In this document: positions 38,601-48,106 of the stretch, piece after piece
Numbering within the stretch: the stretch's first letter is position 1
How the letters are laid out: the number at the start of each line of letters is the position of its first letter
Position numbers and translations under genes: made by a program
NCBI GenBank assembly: GCA_963965975.1
Contig: OZ014411.1
Location: 20,302,446-20,366,445, forward strand
From: Xestospongia bergquistia
Lineage: Eukaryota; Porifera; Demospongiae; Haplosclerida; Petrosiidae
Length of the DNA: 64,000 bases
Reading direction: 5' to 3'
The notes under the pieces: model-generated
The model's input: the letters and a program-made list of their open reading frames with translations, nothing else
The model's database searches: none
What the model was told of the DNA's origin: nothing

Positions 38601-40998
38601 CAGCCATACTGATCACAGTCATCTGTCTGAGGATGGTATGCAGTGTTTATCTTTTTCATGCCATAGACTTCATATACTTCCTTAAGATATCAGATGATAG
38701 ATTAGCACCACCATCTAAAATTAATTCCTCTGAGACCCCATGATGACAAATGTTGTCCACTAACAACTGTGCAACAGTCTCACTAGTTTGATCAGAAGTG
38801 GGGTACGTCTTAGCCTATCAACAAACATCGACATTTGTTTCCATGAATTGTTGATGGTAGGTCCATTATATCAACTCCAACTCGATGGAAGGGTACACCT
38901 ACAGGATAGGTATCAGAGGTGGGTTCCCTTTCCTTGCTGTCCCCTGATAACTCACCTATCCTCAAGAGGTACATTCAATATTTCCAACTTCTCCAAAGAT
39001 CAGCCCCTTCTATGACTCCAACTTGTACTACCAGAGAATGATCTTCACTAGGAACATCAATAGGTGACCTTGAGAGTGTATCAGCAATCATATTCTGTCA
39101 TCCAGGACAGTAATGAATTTCCAAATTGTACTCTGCAAAAACCTCTCCCCACCTGTCCAGTTTACTAGATTGATGCTTTGCACAAAGAAAGAAATTGACT
39201 GGAGAATGGTCTGTATATACTATACACTTGTGTCCCCAAAGATTTGCTTGATAATGCTTTAGAGACCAGATGACAGCTAGGTCTTCTAATTCAGTTATAC
39301 TATATCATATTGAGAAACCTTTACTCACACAAGAGATAGCGTACGAAGTTCCATTGTCTTGCTCTTGCTTTGGAACTGCTCCCACTCTCTCACTACTTGT
39401 ATCGGTGTACAACACAAATGGCTTTGAAAACTTTGGGTATGACAAGATAGATGGAGATGTTAGCAATTGTTTCAACTGCTCAAATGATGTTTGGGATTCC
39501 ATGGTCCATTGAAACAGGACATTTGAATGTAACAGACGATGCATGAGATCTGCAATCTTCAAGAACCTAGGGATAAATTGATGATTAATAACCTAAAAGA
39601 TTAAGGTACTTGCACACAGACTTGTGGATGTTGGCACTGGGAAACAGTCCAGTGCCTTGATTATTTTTGGATTTGAGTGAATGCCATCTTTAGAGATGAA
39701 GTGTCCCAGATAGGGTACCTCAGGATATCCAAATGAACACTTCTTGGTCTGAAGCTTCAATCAAAATTGCTAGATGCAATAAGACTTCTGTTACACAGAA
39801 TAGTATCTTACAGAGGACACGACAGTAATGTATGCAAAGGGCATTTCCTTTGGGACCAGAAAATATGCCTGCATTGTTGAGATTTCAGCTGTTCTAGGAG
39901 TCTGTTAAAGGAGGCTCCACTATAAGTTATTTATATTGCTTTTGCTGTGAAATCTTTGAATTGGGTGTGATCCAATTAAAGTTTCTGAGTTATACTACTT
40001 GAGGCAATGTCTTTGAGTAGTCTCATAGCTTCTGCCAAATACAGACAACAGCACTGATATTAAAATTTTAAGAGGATTTTGCAATTATATCGTTGTTTAA
40101 AGACAGATTTTTTTTGAACAGGAGACTGTCTTATCCTATCAGGAGGTTGTCTTATCATCTTTACTCTCTTGTCAAATATCAATAAAGTGTGCTATGTAAT
40201 ACATAATTTTGAATGTAGTAATTAGCAATTGTGTAACATGCCCCAACTATGACTCTATGACAATATACCATAAATCAGGAAACTTTCATGTTACAAAAGT
40301 TTTTGGACAAAAAAGGTAATTTATTAACTCCTAAATTTCAAACGTGTAACACATTGAGCACTATGAGTAACACTTTGATGACTAGCATATTCGCCAATTT
40401 TTAGCTCGTATGTCTAAACTGTACAGCTGATAAGGTCCACATTTTCTCAACATGAACTATATACTGTAAGTATTCCTACTGTAAATATTTCAATTTGGAA
40501 TAATGTTAGTGTGTTTAATTTTTGTACATGGTTCAATGTTTGACTTTTTTTAATGATGAAAGTAATTTTCCTGATCTACGGTATTAGCCTAAGGAATAAT
40601 AATTAGCACTAGTGTAGCATATCCCAATTGTAACTGTATGACATCATTAAGCTAGTAGCATAAGGTTTGATTATTCATGTATTGACAAGATAATAATTAT
40701 ATTGAATAATTAGCACTAGTGTAGTATGTCTCAATTATAACTCTGACAACATAGTAGCATAAAGTATAACAATTAGCACTAGTATAGTATGTGGCTATAT
40801 GACAACATAGTAGCTTAAAGTAGGTTGATCACTTGTGTTCTTTACATAGAAAAAGAAAAAGGTTTTATGTTAATATATTATAGTTTTTGGAAAATTATTT
40901 GTATGTGTAACATAAATTAGATAGAGTTAATTTTTATTTTTTCTTGTAGGTGTGACTTGTTTAGCTCCTTATTTGGAAGTAGACAACAATATCAGTGA
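20636..40998 (+). CDS. AATF: AATF/Che-1 (Bfr2) ribosome-biogenesis and transcription cofactor
   Basis: Nine coding exons: 20636-20879, 21603-21875, 22367-22495, 23694-23986, 24262-24513, 24712-24776, 29767-29847, 30180-30254, 40950-40998. They sum to 1,461 bases (486 residues), all in frame. The acidic N-terminal third contains [14 protein letters not shown]-type and Glu-rich stretches. [16 protein letters not shown] is followed by the AATF leucine-zipper region (LDNLLDLQF, then [10 protein letters not shown]). The C-terminal TRAUB domain runs from the LLRELIQSK segment through [19 protein letters not shown] to the end at LFSSLFGS. In other eukaryotes AATF acts in the nucleolus in early small-subunit processing and as a Pol II cofactor. 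Length is near the usual 500-560. The last coding exon is 49 bases and lies beyond a 10,695-base intron full of mobile DNA. Confidence 0.93.
22780..23583. mobile_element. TIR DNA transposon, about 0.8 kb, in AATF intron 3
   Basis: Ends are inverted copies: ACTATACCATGTCCAAGTTG at 22780 and its reverse complement ending at 23583, about 28 bases of near-identity. TA at the boundaries allows a TA target duplication typical of Tc1/mariner relatives. Inside, on the plus strand near 22970, a short basic peptide (start PRKKRLRLL) resembles the beginning of an HTH transposase but soon stops. Non-autonomous. Confidence 0.7.
24894..25531. mobile_element. piggyBac-like non-autonomous element with TTAA target site
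   Basis: Starts TTAA-CCCTTTATATACGA at 24894 and ends with the inverted TCGTATATAAAGGG-TTAA at 25531. Terminal CCC/GGG beside TTAA is the hallmark of piggyBac elements. The 630-base body has no transposase frame. Lies in AATF intron 6. Confidence 0.72.
25740..26395 (-). pseudogene. Broken copy of the papain-like secreted protein gene
   Basis: Closely similar to the intact gene at 28337-29143: same [14 protein letters not shown] block, ALEHQF block and terminal NCQHFA-like block. It has a frame shift near 26220 where a few codons are missing. The sequence between the His block and the Cys block is largely deleted near 25935, and a stop follows shortly after the Cys motif. It lies in the same AATF intron and orientation, 2 kb from the intact copy, so a local duplication followed by decay is likely. 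Confidence 0.78.
27598..28071. mobile_element. TIR element with CTGTAAAACTACTAAT ends
   Basis: Begins CTGTAAAACTACTAATGTTG and ends with the near-perfect inverted copy. TA flanks both ends (27596-27597 and 28072-28073), fitting a TA target duplication. The 474-base body has no complete gene and holds a foreign fragment (27693-27761). Confidence 0.65.
27693..27761. mobile_element. End fragment of the 22780-23583 transposon family
   Basis: About 69 bases match the inverted right end of the element at 22780-23583, starting ACTATACTATGTCCAAGTTG and continuing into its subterminal region, then diverging. It sits inside another TIR element. Confidence 0.7.
28337..29143 (-). CDS. Secreted papain-fold (LRAT/PPPDE-like) protein nested in AATF intron 6
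   Basis: A single-exon 268-residue frame. A hydrophobic leader ([16 protein letters not shown]) follows an alternative Met at residue 20, which is the better start for a signal peptide. Then comes a Cys-rich module of about 40 residues ([17 protein letters not shown]). The main domain has a His in [12 protein letters not shown] and a Cys in [12 protein letters not shown], the order and spacing of circularly permuted papain-like enzymes of the LRAT/PPPDE group. The C-terminus is hydrophobic ([16 protein letters not shown]), suggesting a GPI signal or membrane anchor. Family relatives are acyltransferases or peptidases; activity here is inferred from the His/Cys pair only. Opposite strand to AATF. 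A decayed twin lies at 25740-26395. Confidence 0.72.
   Translation of the reverse strand: MLCYIMKLLGLLNRSYNILMSSEILLCLLLSSSFIRANVIHRRSSSGDGIAPQTCGTDNTNYYCPVDRQCKPRSQRCTHANVCNNPDTNTEDGCYETSISGLYNIQLGHAKLGFFGSKQYALEHQFIVYRGFAYEFGKSYGVQILDTADPQYKYRNGMHLNSKGIEVVGSGYCTWEDATSFANGWDKNYHLLKNNCQHFAIALQEFLTTGVCSVLRTEDNIVDLNQQIYNILQNCSIVCCDDEGNSVVSMSPIMIFIIFNIILVVVIV
29840..29953. repeat. Three 38-base tandem copies spanning the AATF exon 7 splice donor
   Basis: Units start at 29840, 29878 and 29916. Each contains the exon end and donor AAACTAAG|GTATATACA, so three candidate 5' splice sites follow one another. Copies 1 and 2 are identical and copy 3 differs only at its end. Confidence 0.9.
30255..31249. 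other. Start of the giant last AATF intron
   Basis: About 1 kb of AT-rich sequence after exon 8. No gene or bounded repeat is recognised. Confidence 0.5.
31250..32190 (-). pseudogene. hAT transposase remnant (BED-type), copy A
   Basis: Minus-strand pieces in several frames. A BED finger lies near 32100-32190 ([13 protein letters not shown] and HLNSKHP). A central part is at 31906-32127. A typical hAT block at 31481-31711 contains VTIVHDN and [11 protein letters not shown]. Stops and frame shifts separate them. Confidence 0.75.
32200..32710 (-). pseudogene. Fragment of a second, different hAT-like transposase
   Basis: The minus strand encodes a broken stretch with [15 protein letters not shown] and YVRYV, as in hAT relatives close to KIAA1586/C17orf113-type proteins, and a Cys finger near 32730 (CILCNEKMK). 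It lies between two BED-finger copies that belong to the copy A family, so it may be an insertion or recombination product. Confidence 0.6.
32760..32957 (-). pseudogene. BED zinc-finger start of a hAT element (second copy)
   Basis: Minus-strand frame starting [13 protein letters not shown] at 32957, then a stop, then a BED finger almost identical to that of copy A ([13 protein letters not shown]). It is cut off near 32780 where the other hAT-like sequence begins. Confidence 0.65.
32975..33632. mobile_element. TIR element with GTGGGTATTATTGGC ends
   Basis: TAGTGGGTATTATTGGCAGC at the left is matched by its inverted copy at 33613-33632, flanked by TA on each side. A 71-codon minus-strand frame (33185-33400) includes [12 protein letters not shown], which resembles the first helix of pogo/Tc-type DNA-binding domains, but no transposase follows. 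Confidence 0.65.
33699..34545 (-). pseudogene. hAT transposase remnant, copy C
   Basis: A BED finger at about 34395-34530 ([17 protein letters not shown] with a downstream H...H). It is followed, after stops, by frames at 34020-34286 ([10 protein letters not shown]) and 33699-34016 ([24 protein letters not shown]). These are the standard hAT catalytic-core blocks in the right order, interrupted and without C-terminal dimerisation domain. Confidence 0.8.
34546..35424. other. AATF intron segment without recognised content
   Basis: AT-rich sequence between the hAT remnant and the SAM pseudogene. I see no exon, tRNA or element end. Confidence 0.5.
35425..37226 (-). pseudogene. SAM-domain protein gene, multi-exon, disrupted
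   Basis: Starts [11 protein letters not shown] at 37226. A SAM domain begins with VVAFLENQG and continues in the exon 36828-36940 ([11 protein letters not shown], then [13 protein letters not shown]). Later exons: 36609-36714 ([14 protein letters not shown]), about 36181-36500, 35951-36112, about 35690-35770, and 35425-35633 ([12 protein letters not shown]). An in-frame TGA interrupts the SAM domain at about 37038, a one-base frame shift lies near 36420, and a TAA sits at 36181. SAM domains mediate oligomerisation. The family looks like a lineage-expanded, possibly transposon-linked one, but I cannot name it. Nested and antisense within the last AATF intron. Confidence 0.65.
37370..37525 (+). 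pseudogene. C2H2-like zinc-finger fragment
   Basis: The plus strand encodes [21 protein letters not shown] followed by SFSALF, which looks like linked C2H2-type fingers of transposon-associated proteins; no flanking frame persists. It diverges from the SAM pseudogene start at 37226. Confidence 0.4.
38370..39860 (-). mobile_element. Degraded Ty3/gypsy retrotransposon pol
   Basis: Minus-strand fragments in pol order: RT/thumb near 39580-39760 (YLGHFIS-type block, DGIHSNPKI), a connection segment at 39305-39562 ([22 protein letters not shown]), RNase H near 39070-39290 ([19 protein letters not shown]), and an integrase piece near 38650-38900 ([20 protein letters not shown]). Stops and frame shifts are frequent. 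No LTRs were found. Confidence 0.78.
39861..40949. other. End of the last AATF intron with short dispersed repeats
   Basis: AT-rich. A motif near AATTAGCACTAGTGTAGTAT recurs about three times between 40600 and 40800. No coding region seen. The acceptor TTCTTGTAG ends at 40949. Confidence 0.5.
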
Positions 40999-41936
40999 CA
41001 TTGTCTTCTCTAGTGACTGATTAAATAACAATTAATTATATTATCATAGGTGTACATAATAGGAATGGACTCTAATAATTTGATGTTATGATGTAACATT
41101 GTCAGTTTATATACATGTGAATATAGTCTGATTGACACAGTACTATTAACTGTACATGTTAGTATCATTTGAATTAGAGTGTCTGATTCATACAATACTG
41201 ACTTACACAGAGTATCTAAACTTTTCAGCTACAATCAGACTTAGAATTACATAATGGAACAATCCAACTCAACCAACCTTTGGGCTAGTAAGTTGTTTGT
41301 TCATTGGATGTGCAAAGAAGGATATTTTGAAGAAAATTTACATAATATATAGTAGTTGAATTTAGTCTAGGAAGAAATTAATATTTATAACAACACACTT
41401 AACTACTCCTCAGTTTACATTATATTGCTATTAACAAACATTTTTCATTAAATGGACAACATCAAGTTTTTAAACCAATAAGATATAAATGTGTTTTAAA
41501 TGTTTTGTAATGTTCTACACATATTCATGTATGGAGATTTTATATTCTGTATTTTCAGGATATCTAACTGGGGCAATGGTAGAGGGGAGAATTGATTCAT
41601 TTGTGCTGATTACCCAGAGGTAGAGATTGCTAAACTGAAGGAGTGACATCACCATACTTGGAAGTTCTTTTCCAAATAAGAGCTGATAAGGCTAATGAGG
41701 TAAATAGTCTATTAAATTTGACTGTACAATTTATATCAAGTGGTATACTCTGCCTAAATCTTTTATAATGGAAAGCTTTGCATATACTTCCTTATTAGTC
41801 CAAGTCTTTTCCAGGATAGATGTCACTGTAAAAGTAATGTTTCATAATTATGGCAATACAAGTTACATGTAGACGTAATACTGTTTTGAATACTAATATA
41901 CTGATTATCAATTGTTACAAGTAATATTAGTTATAA
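40999..41936. other. Intergenic, 3' of AATF
   Basis: Possible splice-like segments (41230-41292 and about 41561-41621) do not show a recognisable family or a continuous frame. Treated as non-coding. Confidence 0.4.
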
Positions 41937-41941
41937 CAACT

Positions 41942-42091
41942 TGAATATGAGCTAGGGCAGATGAGATATTATTAGAGTAAGAGCCACTCCAGGTAACTTA
42001 AGGCAACCACGTTTTCTTTTTTTTATCAATAATCCAATTATACATATACCAGAAAAATTAAAACAAAATTGAAGCCTGATAAGTGTCAACA
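41942..42091 (-). repeat. 3' LTR of BEL element
   Basis: 150 bases, TGAATATGAG...TCAACA as read on the plus strand. It is identical to the partner LTR except for one A/G difference near position 18. Confidence 0.95.
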
Positions 42092-42253
42092 TACCGCCGG
42101 CCTAAGACCAACGGTCTTAAAGAGAGAGAAACAATAGAAAATAAAATAAAATAAAATAAACAATGAACAATAATAATGATGTTAATAGTAATAATTAATA
42201 ATAATAGGGACTAAATGACAAATGACAAAACAAACGACCTGCAACAAGTGATA

Positions 42254-44490
42254 CTAGAGATCAGAATCGGATGAGAGCAATAGAGCAATTTTACTCACGG
42301 GACGTTTGTATATACCCTTGACAGTCTTGACCGTAGCAACACGAACTAATCCATCCTTACCAGGGTGTACTTCAGTGATCCTGGCAATTGGCCATTGAGT
42401 AGGAACAATATTATCTTCCTTTAACAACACTATGTCACCAACTTCCAGATTCTTTGATTGGCGACGCCACTGATTGTATCTGTTCATGGCAATTGGCCAT
42501 TGAGTAGGAACAATATTATCTTCCTTTAACAACACTATGTCACCAACTTCCAGATTCTTTGATTGGCGACGCCACTGATTGTATCTGTTCAATGATGTTA
42601 GGTACTCCTCTGACCATCGTTTCCAGAAATGACGGACTAAATTCTGACATAAATCCCGGCGCTTGAGCAACGAGACTGAACGATATGAAAAGGCTGGATC
42701 TGGGAGAGAGCACATTGATTGTCCGATCAAAAAATGACCAGGTGTGAGTCAATACTATCCTCATCAGGCGAGTCAGTATAGACCAAAGGTCGACTGTTGA
42801 GACATGCCTCCACTTGTGTTAAAACCGTAGTAAACTCCTCAAATGACAGTTTGACATCTCCTATGATACATCTGAGATGCATCTTGGTACTTTTGACGGC
42901 AGCTTCCAACAATCCACCAAAGTTAGGACCATGTTCAGGAATGAAACGCCATTCAATGTTGTGAGAAGAGCAGAAATCAGATATGATTCCTTTGCTTCGC
43001 TGCTGCTTGAGAAACTCATGGAACTCCTTGATCTCACAATTAGCTCTGACAACATTCGTACCATTATCACTCCAAAGAAGAGTGGGATAACCTCGATGGG
43101 CAATGAAACGCCTTGAATGCTTTACTCGTGAGATCTGACACAGCTTCTAAGTGGACAGCTTTGACTGAGAGAGAGACAAACACACAAACGTATGCCTTAA
43201 CAATTGTGGCTTACGAATCATACCATACTTAATCTTGATGGGTCCAACATAATCCACTCCTACTTTCTGGAAGACAGAACCAGGTGTCACACGTTCCAAA
43301 GGTAATTGAACCAATAATTGATACTGGGGTTTACATGTGTAACGACGACAAGTAATGCATTGACGAACAATAGAGCGTACAGTTTTCCTCATGTAGATAA
43401 TATGAAAACGACTTGAAAGACTAGAGGACAAGAGTGTTGATCCAGCATGTAACATGCGGACATGTTCTGAGCGTATAATGAGCTTGGTAATGAGGTGTTT
43501 ACCATGAATGATAAATGGATGCATCCTTTGATAGGATAGACCGGAGTTACTCTCTCGACCTCCTACACGTAGTAAACCATCAGAGTCAATGAAAGGGCGA
43601 AGAGAGTGTAGGGAGCAATTATTGCTGAGACTGCAGTTCACTTTCAATTTAGCAATGTCAGAGGAGAAATGATCCTCCTGTATCACATGTATCCAATACT
43701 TCTCAGCAGTTATCAATTCTTCAACAGTGAGAGTGGGTGAAATAATATTGGATCGACGACAGTTATTCACAAAACGTAGAATTCAAGCAGTGATACGCTG
43801 GAGATGAGTGAATGAAGAGTAGTCATTTAGAGGAATTACTGGAGCCTGTACTTGTACTGGGATCACAAGACATATCTCCTTCTCCTCTTCCTCTATTGTT
43901 TCAACTGTAATGTCCTGGTGAGGCCAATTATCAGAGTCCATGATGAGCCAAGGAGGCCCCTCCCACCAGAGCTTATGCTCCAATTTCAAAGGGAAAATCC
44001 CTCGAGAGGCACAATCAGCTGGATTCTCAATTCCAACAACATGATTCCATCGATCAGGAGGAATTTGATCTACAATGGAGGAGACACGATTCCCTACATA
44101 GGTTTTGAACCTTCTAGGATTTCCAGAGAGCCAATTGAGCACGATTGTACTATCAGTCCATGCAAAAACGTGGGACATAGGTAATTGTAATACATCCTTT
44201 ACATGAATGAGGAGACGAGCAAGAATTTGAGCACCACAGAGCTCAAGATGAGGGATTGAGAGTCTCTTGATTGGTGATACCTTTGTCTTAGACATTACCA
44301 GAGACACGTGTACATGATTGAGTGAATCAATTGCTCTCAAATAGACTACGCCAGAGTAGGTGTTCTCAGAAGCGTCACTAAAACCATGTAATTGGACAGA
44401 TATGATCTGTACATTCTTAGGAAAGTAACAGCGAGAGATAGATCTGTCATAGAGAGAAGAGAGTTCTAATCTCCAGCGGGTCCAGGCACT
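42254..44490 (-). pseudogene. BEL element RNase H, integrase and C-terminal domain
   Basis: RNase H block FAWTDSTIVLNWL lies at 43783-44340. A TGA follows (43783-43785). The integrase zinc-binding segment is at 43147-43770 (HAGSTL, CITCRRY). The catalytic core with WSDNGTN and GPNFGGL then continues in shifted frames between 43147 and 42745. The DUF5641-like tail (VGDIVLLKEDN, WPIARI) is at 42254-42730. Frame shifts lie near 43150-43190, 43100 and 42750. Confidence 0.87.
42382..42591 (-). repeat. 105-base perfect tandem duplication in the BEL C-terminal domain
   Basis: Two identical adjacent copies (42382-42486 and 42487-42591) that add exactly 35 codons in frame, repeating RRQSKNLEVGDIVLLKEDN and its surroundings. 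Confidence 0.95.
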
Positions 44491-45903
44491 TTAAATTTCT
44501 TCAGGTACGAAATCATCCCAGTCAATACGCAATTCCCATACTCGTTGCAGTAGAATCTTCATGCTAATTATAGTAGGAGAGAACCAGCCAAGTACATCAA
44601 ATATTCTAGCTACGTTCGAGACAAGAACTCTCTTTGTGATTTGCACACACGAGGAGAGCTCAGGGACAGTGAGTCGAAAAGTGTCAGTAACAGTGTTCCA
44701 TTCCAAACCTAGTGTCTTAGTGTAGGCATTAATATCAGATATAGCATGCACATTAGTACTCTCTAGCAAATTAGGTGGTATGTGTTGTAGTACCTGGCCA
44801 TCACTTGAATTCCATTTTCTCAGGAGAAATCCTCCACGAATAAACAAGTCACATAACTCCCTTTGGAGAATGATGGCTGTCTCCACGTCATCAGCACCTG
44901 TCAAACAATCATCTACATAATATGAGGTCTCAACTATCTCGGCTGCCATTGGGTACTCATGGGAGAAATCCAGTGCATTTTGCTTGACTGCCATGTTGGC
45001 AGCGAAGGATGAGGCAGCAACTCCAAACGTGACTCTTGTCATGCGATAATCCCGGATCTTGTCATTGGGTGATGACCTCCAGACAAAACGATGTAGATTT
45101 CGATCTTCCTCAATGAGTTTGATAGCTCGGTACATCTTACTGACATCAGCAGTGAGGGCAATACGATGAGACCTACACCTGAGTAGAACATCAATCAATG
45201 GAGGATGTATAGTGGGTCCAACGAGAAGAGTATCATTTAGGGACACTCCTGTAGAGGACTTGGCTGAGGCATCAAATACAGCTCTCACCTTAGTGGTGGT
45301 ACTGGATTCTTTGTAGACAGCATGCATTGGGAGATAGAATACTTCTGCATGGGGTTTGTCCATGTCTTTACTGGGCACAAATTCTGCATGTCCCAGTTCC
45401 AAATAATCCTGCATGACAGTTTGGAATTCATAAAATTTATTTGTTTGAGTTAGAGAACGCTCTAAGGAGAGGAAACGTCTGATGGCTTGAGACCTTGATT
45501 CTCCGAGTGATTTACAGCCAGACCTTTTAGGAAGGGGAACCACAAAAGATCCATCGTCAGCACGACAATGATGAGTATCAAAATGTTTCACCACAGTACG
45601 CTCCTCAAGTGTGAGAGCGGGTTTAGCTGAGGGTGATTCCTCAATTTCCCAAAACCTCTTCAGAATGTCATCACATGATGACGTGAAAGAGTGAAACGTA
45701 GTCACATAGAGGTTGACTTGTTCTGCCTCCGTGATTGGTTCAGTGTTGCCACTGAGAACCCAACCAAATTCAGTTTCCGGAGCAACAGGTGCTCCAGGAG
45801 GTCCTATCCGCCGGCCCTGACGTAATACACTGACAAAAACGTCGACCCCAAGGAGGAGATCAATACGACCAGGTAATCCAAATGCTGGATCTGCAAGAGG
45901 CAA
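44491..45903 (-). pseudogene. BEL element reverse transcriptase region
   Basis: A 470-residue open stretch includes VRAVFDASAKSS, the catalytic SYYVDDCLTG (YVDD box) and WNSSDG. It is in frame with the upstream protease but separated by a TGA, and ends at a TAA (44491-44493), after which the same frame carries on. Confidence 0.9.
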
Positions 45904-45918
45904 ATCTGAGATATGATT

Positions 45919-47803
45919 TCAGGAAGAATCAAAGGGGACAGGAGAAACAGGGAGATCACATGTGACATTAGGCAGAACTATAGCAGTGAGATCAATCTGT
46001 TTACTGCTATCACCATAAAGAGGTGTGATTTGAAGACTGGCAACGGACTGAATTGGTGATCTGGGGGATGACCCTGCAATACCAAAAATGTGAATAGTCT
46101 GAGGAGAGCGAGGGAGCTGAAGATTTTGAGCTAGGCGCTCAGAGATAAAGGACGCTGAAGACGCGTTGTCTAGTAAACCCCTTCCTTCGACAAATGACTC
46201 ATCCCTGGCTTTGATTAAAACACGCCATCGTATTTTAATGGCTGAGTTAGCCGACACCTGAAGCGAGGTGGGAGGAGCAGGAGCCGAAGTACTCGAGTGA
46301 TTTGAGCCAATGTGCAGGAGAGTATGATGTGGGCGTTGACATCTCTTACATCTATGTGAGGACTTACAATCCTTCACAGCGTGTCGACCATTGAGGCAGT
46401 TAGTACAGAAATTGGATTTCCGTAGAGTTGACATCTTATCACTATGAGACATGACTTTGAATTTAGGACAGATGTATAGAGGATGCCGTTCAGGGTTGCA
46501 GAGAATGCAATTGCCCATATACTCGGAGTTAGCAGTGAAAGTGGTGACAGGAGTGAATGGTTTCTTGGTTGGTGGCTTCTTGCTAGAAGAAGACAATGAT
46601 GTCTCGGATGCTTGAGCTCTGAGGTCAAGGAAGTCAAGAATCTCTGAGTATGATGGTACCTCTGTTTTAGCCTGACTGTGCCGTTGCCACTCAAACATGG
46701 TGTCAACATCAAGCTTGAGCTCGATGACTGACGTGATGAATGACTCATCAGGTTCAGAACCCATGGCCTTTAATGCTCTTAGGTGTTGCTGTACTGTATC
46801 ATGTAGTCGCCTCAACTCCTTGCCACTGCCGTCCTTCAGGGAGGGAGCTTCGACAATCTTACGCACATGAGCATGATGTAAAAGACGAGGACGATTGAAA
46901 CGCGACTTGAGACAGTCAATGGCTTCATTGTAATTCTCACCTGAGCGTGAGAGTCCCTCGATGACAGGTTTAGCAGAGCCATTCTTAACTGCTTGCTGCA
47001 AATAGACGAGTTTTTCAGAGTCTAACAGATGAGGCCGGTCATGTACCGATATCTTGAACTGTTCCCAAAACTGGGACCAGTGTAGTACGTCACCATCAAA
47101 GGTGGGCACATCAAGCTTAGGCAGCCTGACTCCCTTACCATCTGCAACAGGTGCATTGGTTTTAGGTGCTCATTAATTTCTTTACTTTATGGGAGCATTC
47201 AAACTGCAATCTTTCAAGATCAACATGTTGAGTGACCAGCTCATGATCATTCTCAAGATCTAGTGATATGAGGTCTTCGTGTATGGTGGACAACTCACGC
47301 TTATGATCAGCAAGTTGTTCCATGAATTGCTCTAATAGGGAGGAGTCATCATGATCTTCAGATAGGCCACTGAGGCTACTCTCTGTATTCCTAAGACCAA
47401 GCTCCAGTCTTGATAATCGACGGGCTGTCATCTTGTGAGGATCAGGTGTAGATAATTCAATAGGTGGTGTGAGTGCATGTGCTGTGGGTGTGTGCGTCAT
47501 TATTTTTTGAATACGTAATATAAGTGCAGCAACAGTATCTTCATGTTGATCTAATATATCTTGTTCCTTCATAAGAGCTTCATCATCACTCTCATCAATG
47601 AGATCCAGTACCTGATAGTGTAACGACTTGAAATCTGAATCAGCTTCATCAAGCTTCACTAATAGCTGCTTTGCACGATCAGAGACGCCAGCCGCCTCAG
47701 GATCGGATTCGAGTTCTCTCAATCGGTTGCCTAGACGAGTGACGGAGCTCCTAGGAACTCCTCGCTTCTTGTGTAGATTGGAGAGGGCTCTAGCTTCGTC
47801 CAT
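45919..47803 (-). pseudogene. BEL element gag and protease region
   Basis: The frame at 47162-47803 starts MDEARALSNLHKK and is rich in Leu/Glu coiled-coil sequence. A frame shift between about 47110 and 47165 separates it from the next frame (45919-47109), which continues the capsid (FDGDVLHWSQFWEQF). That frame has Cys/His knuckles (CILCN, NFCTNCL, CKRCQ) and a retropepsin-like block (LLDNASSASFISE). A TGA at 45919-45921 ends the frame, and RT continues in the same frame five codons later. Confidence 0.88.
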
Positions 47804-47951
47804 GGGCCAATAGATGACAGTCGTGGGCGTTAGTTAGAAAATGTGGTGAGGACTATATGAAAAGAGCGACAAGAACTGTACACTCTTAAATCTGCCAACT
47901 AACCTGTTTTCTACCGGATACTAAAGAGTTATCCGGTTCGGTGGACCAAAA

Positions 47952-48101
47952 TGAATATGAGCTAGGGCGGATGAGATATTATTAGAGTAAGAGCCACTCC
48001 AGGTAACTTAAGGCAACCACGTTTTCTTTTTTTTATCAATAATCCAATTATACATATACCAGAAAAATTAAAACAAAATTGAAGCCTGATAAGTGTCAAC
48101 A
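47952..48101 (-). repeat. 5' LTR of BEL element
   Basis: 150-base partner of 41942-42091, upstream with respect to the minus-strand genes. LTRs of this length are short for the superfamily. Confidence 0.95.
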
Positions 48102-48106
48102 CAACT

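Larger units (their letters stand above)
41942..48101 (-). mobile_element. BEL/Pao LTR retrotransposon, complete ends, defective coding region
   Basis: The 6,160-base element lies between 150-base LTRs (TG...CA) and is flanked by a perfect 5-base target duplication CAACT (41937-41941 and 48102-48106). A primer-binding site complementary to a tRNA 3' end (TGG at its start) sits three bases inside the right LTR (47931-47948). The order on the minus strand is gag, protease, RT, RNase H, integrase, which is BEL/Pao. It has no envelope-like frame. The coding region contains at least three in-frame stops, several frame shifts and a 105-base tandem duplication. Confidence 0.95.

Noticed and set aside
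41216-41740. Exon-like segments with AG/GT borders downstream of AATF, with possible partners at 48219-48268 and 48457-48518
   Set aside because: Frames close with stops, no family is recognisable, and borders this short occur by chance in AT-rich sequence.
42877-44184. Plus-strand open frames within the BEL element
   Set aside because: They are antisense shadows of the integrase and RNase H regions.
47931-47948. tRNA-like 3' end with CCA
   Set aside because: No cloverleaf; its position beside the LTR makes it a primer-binding site.
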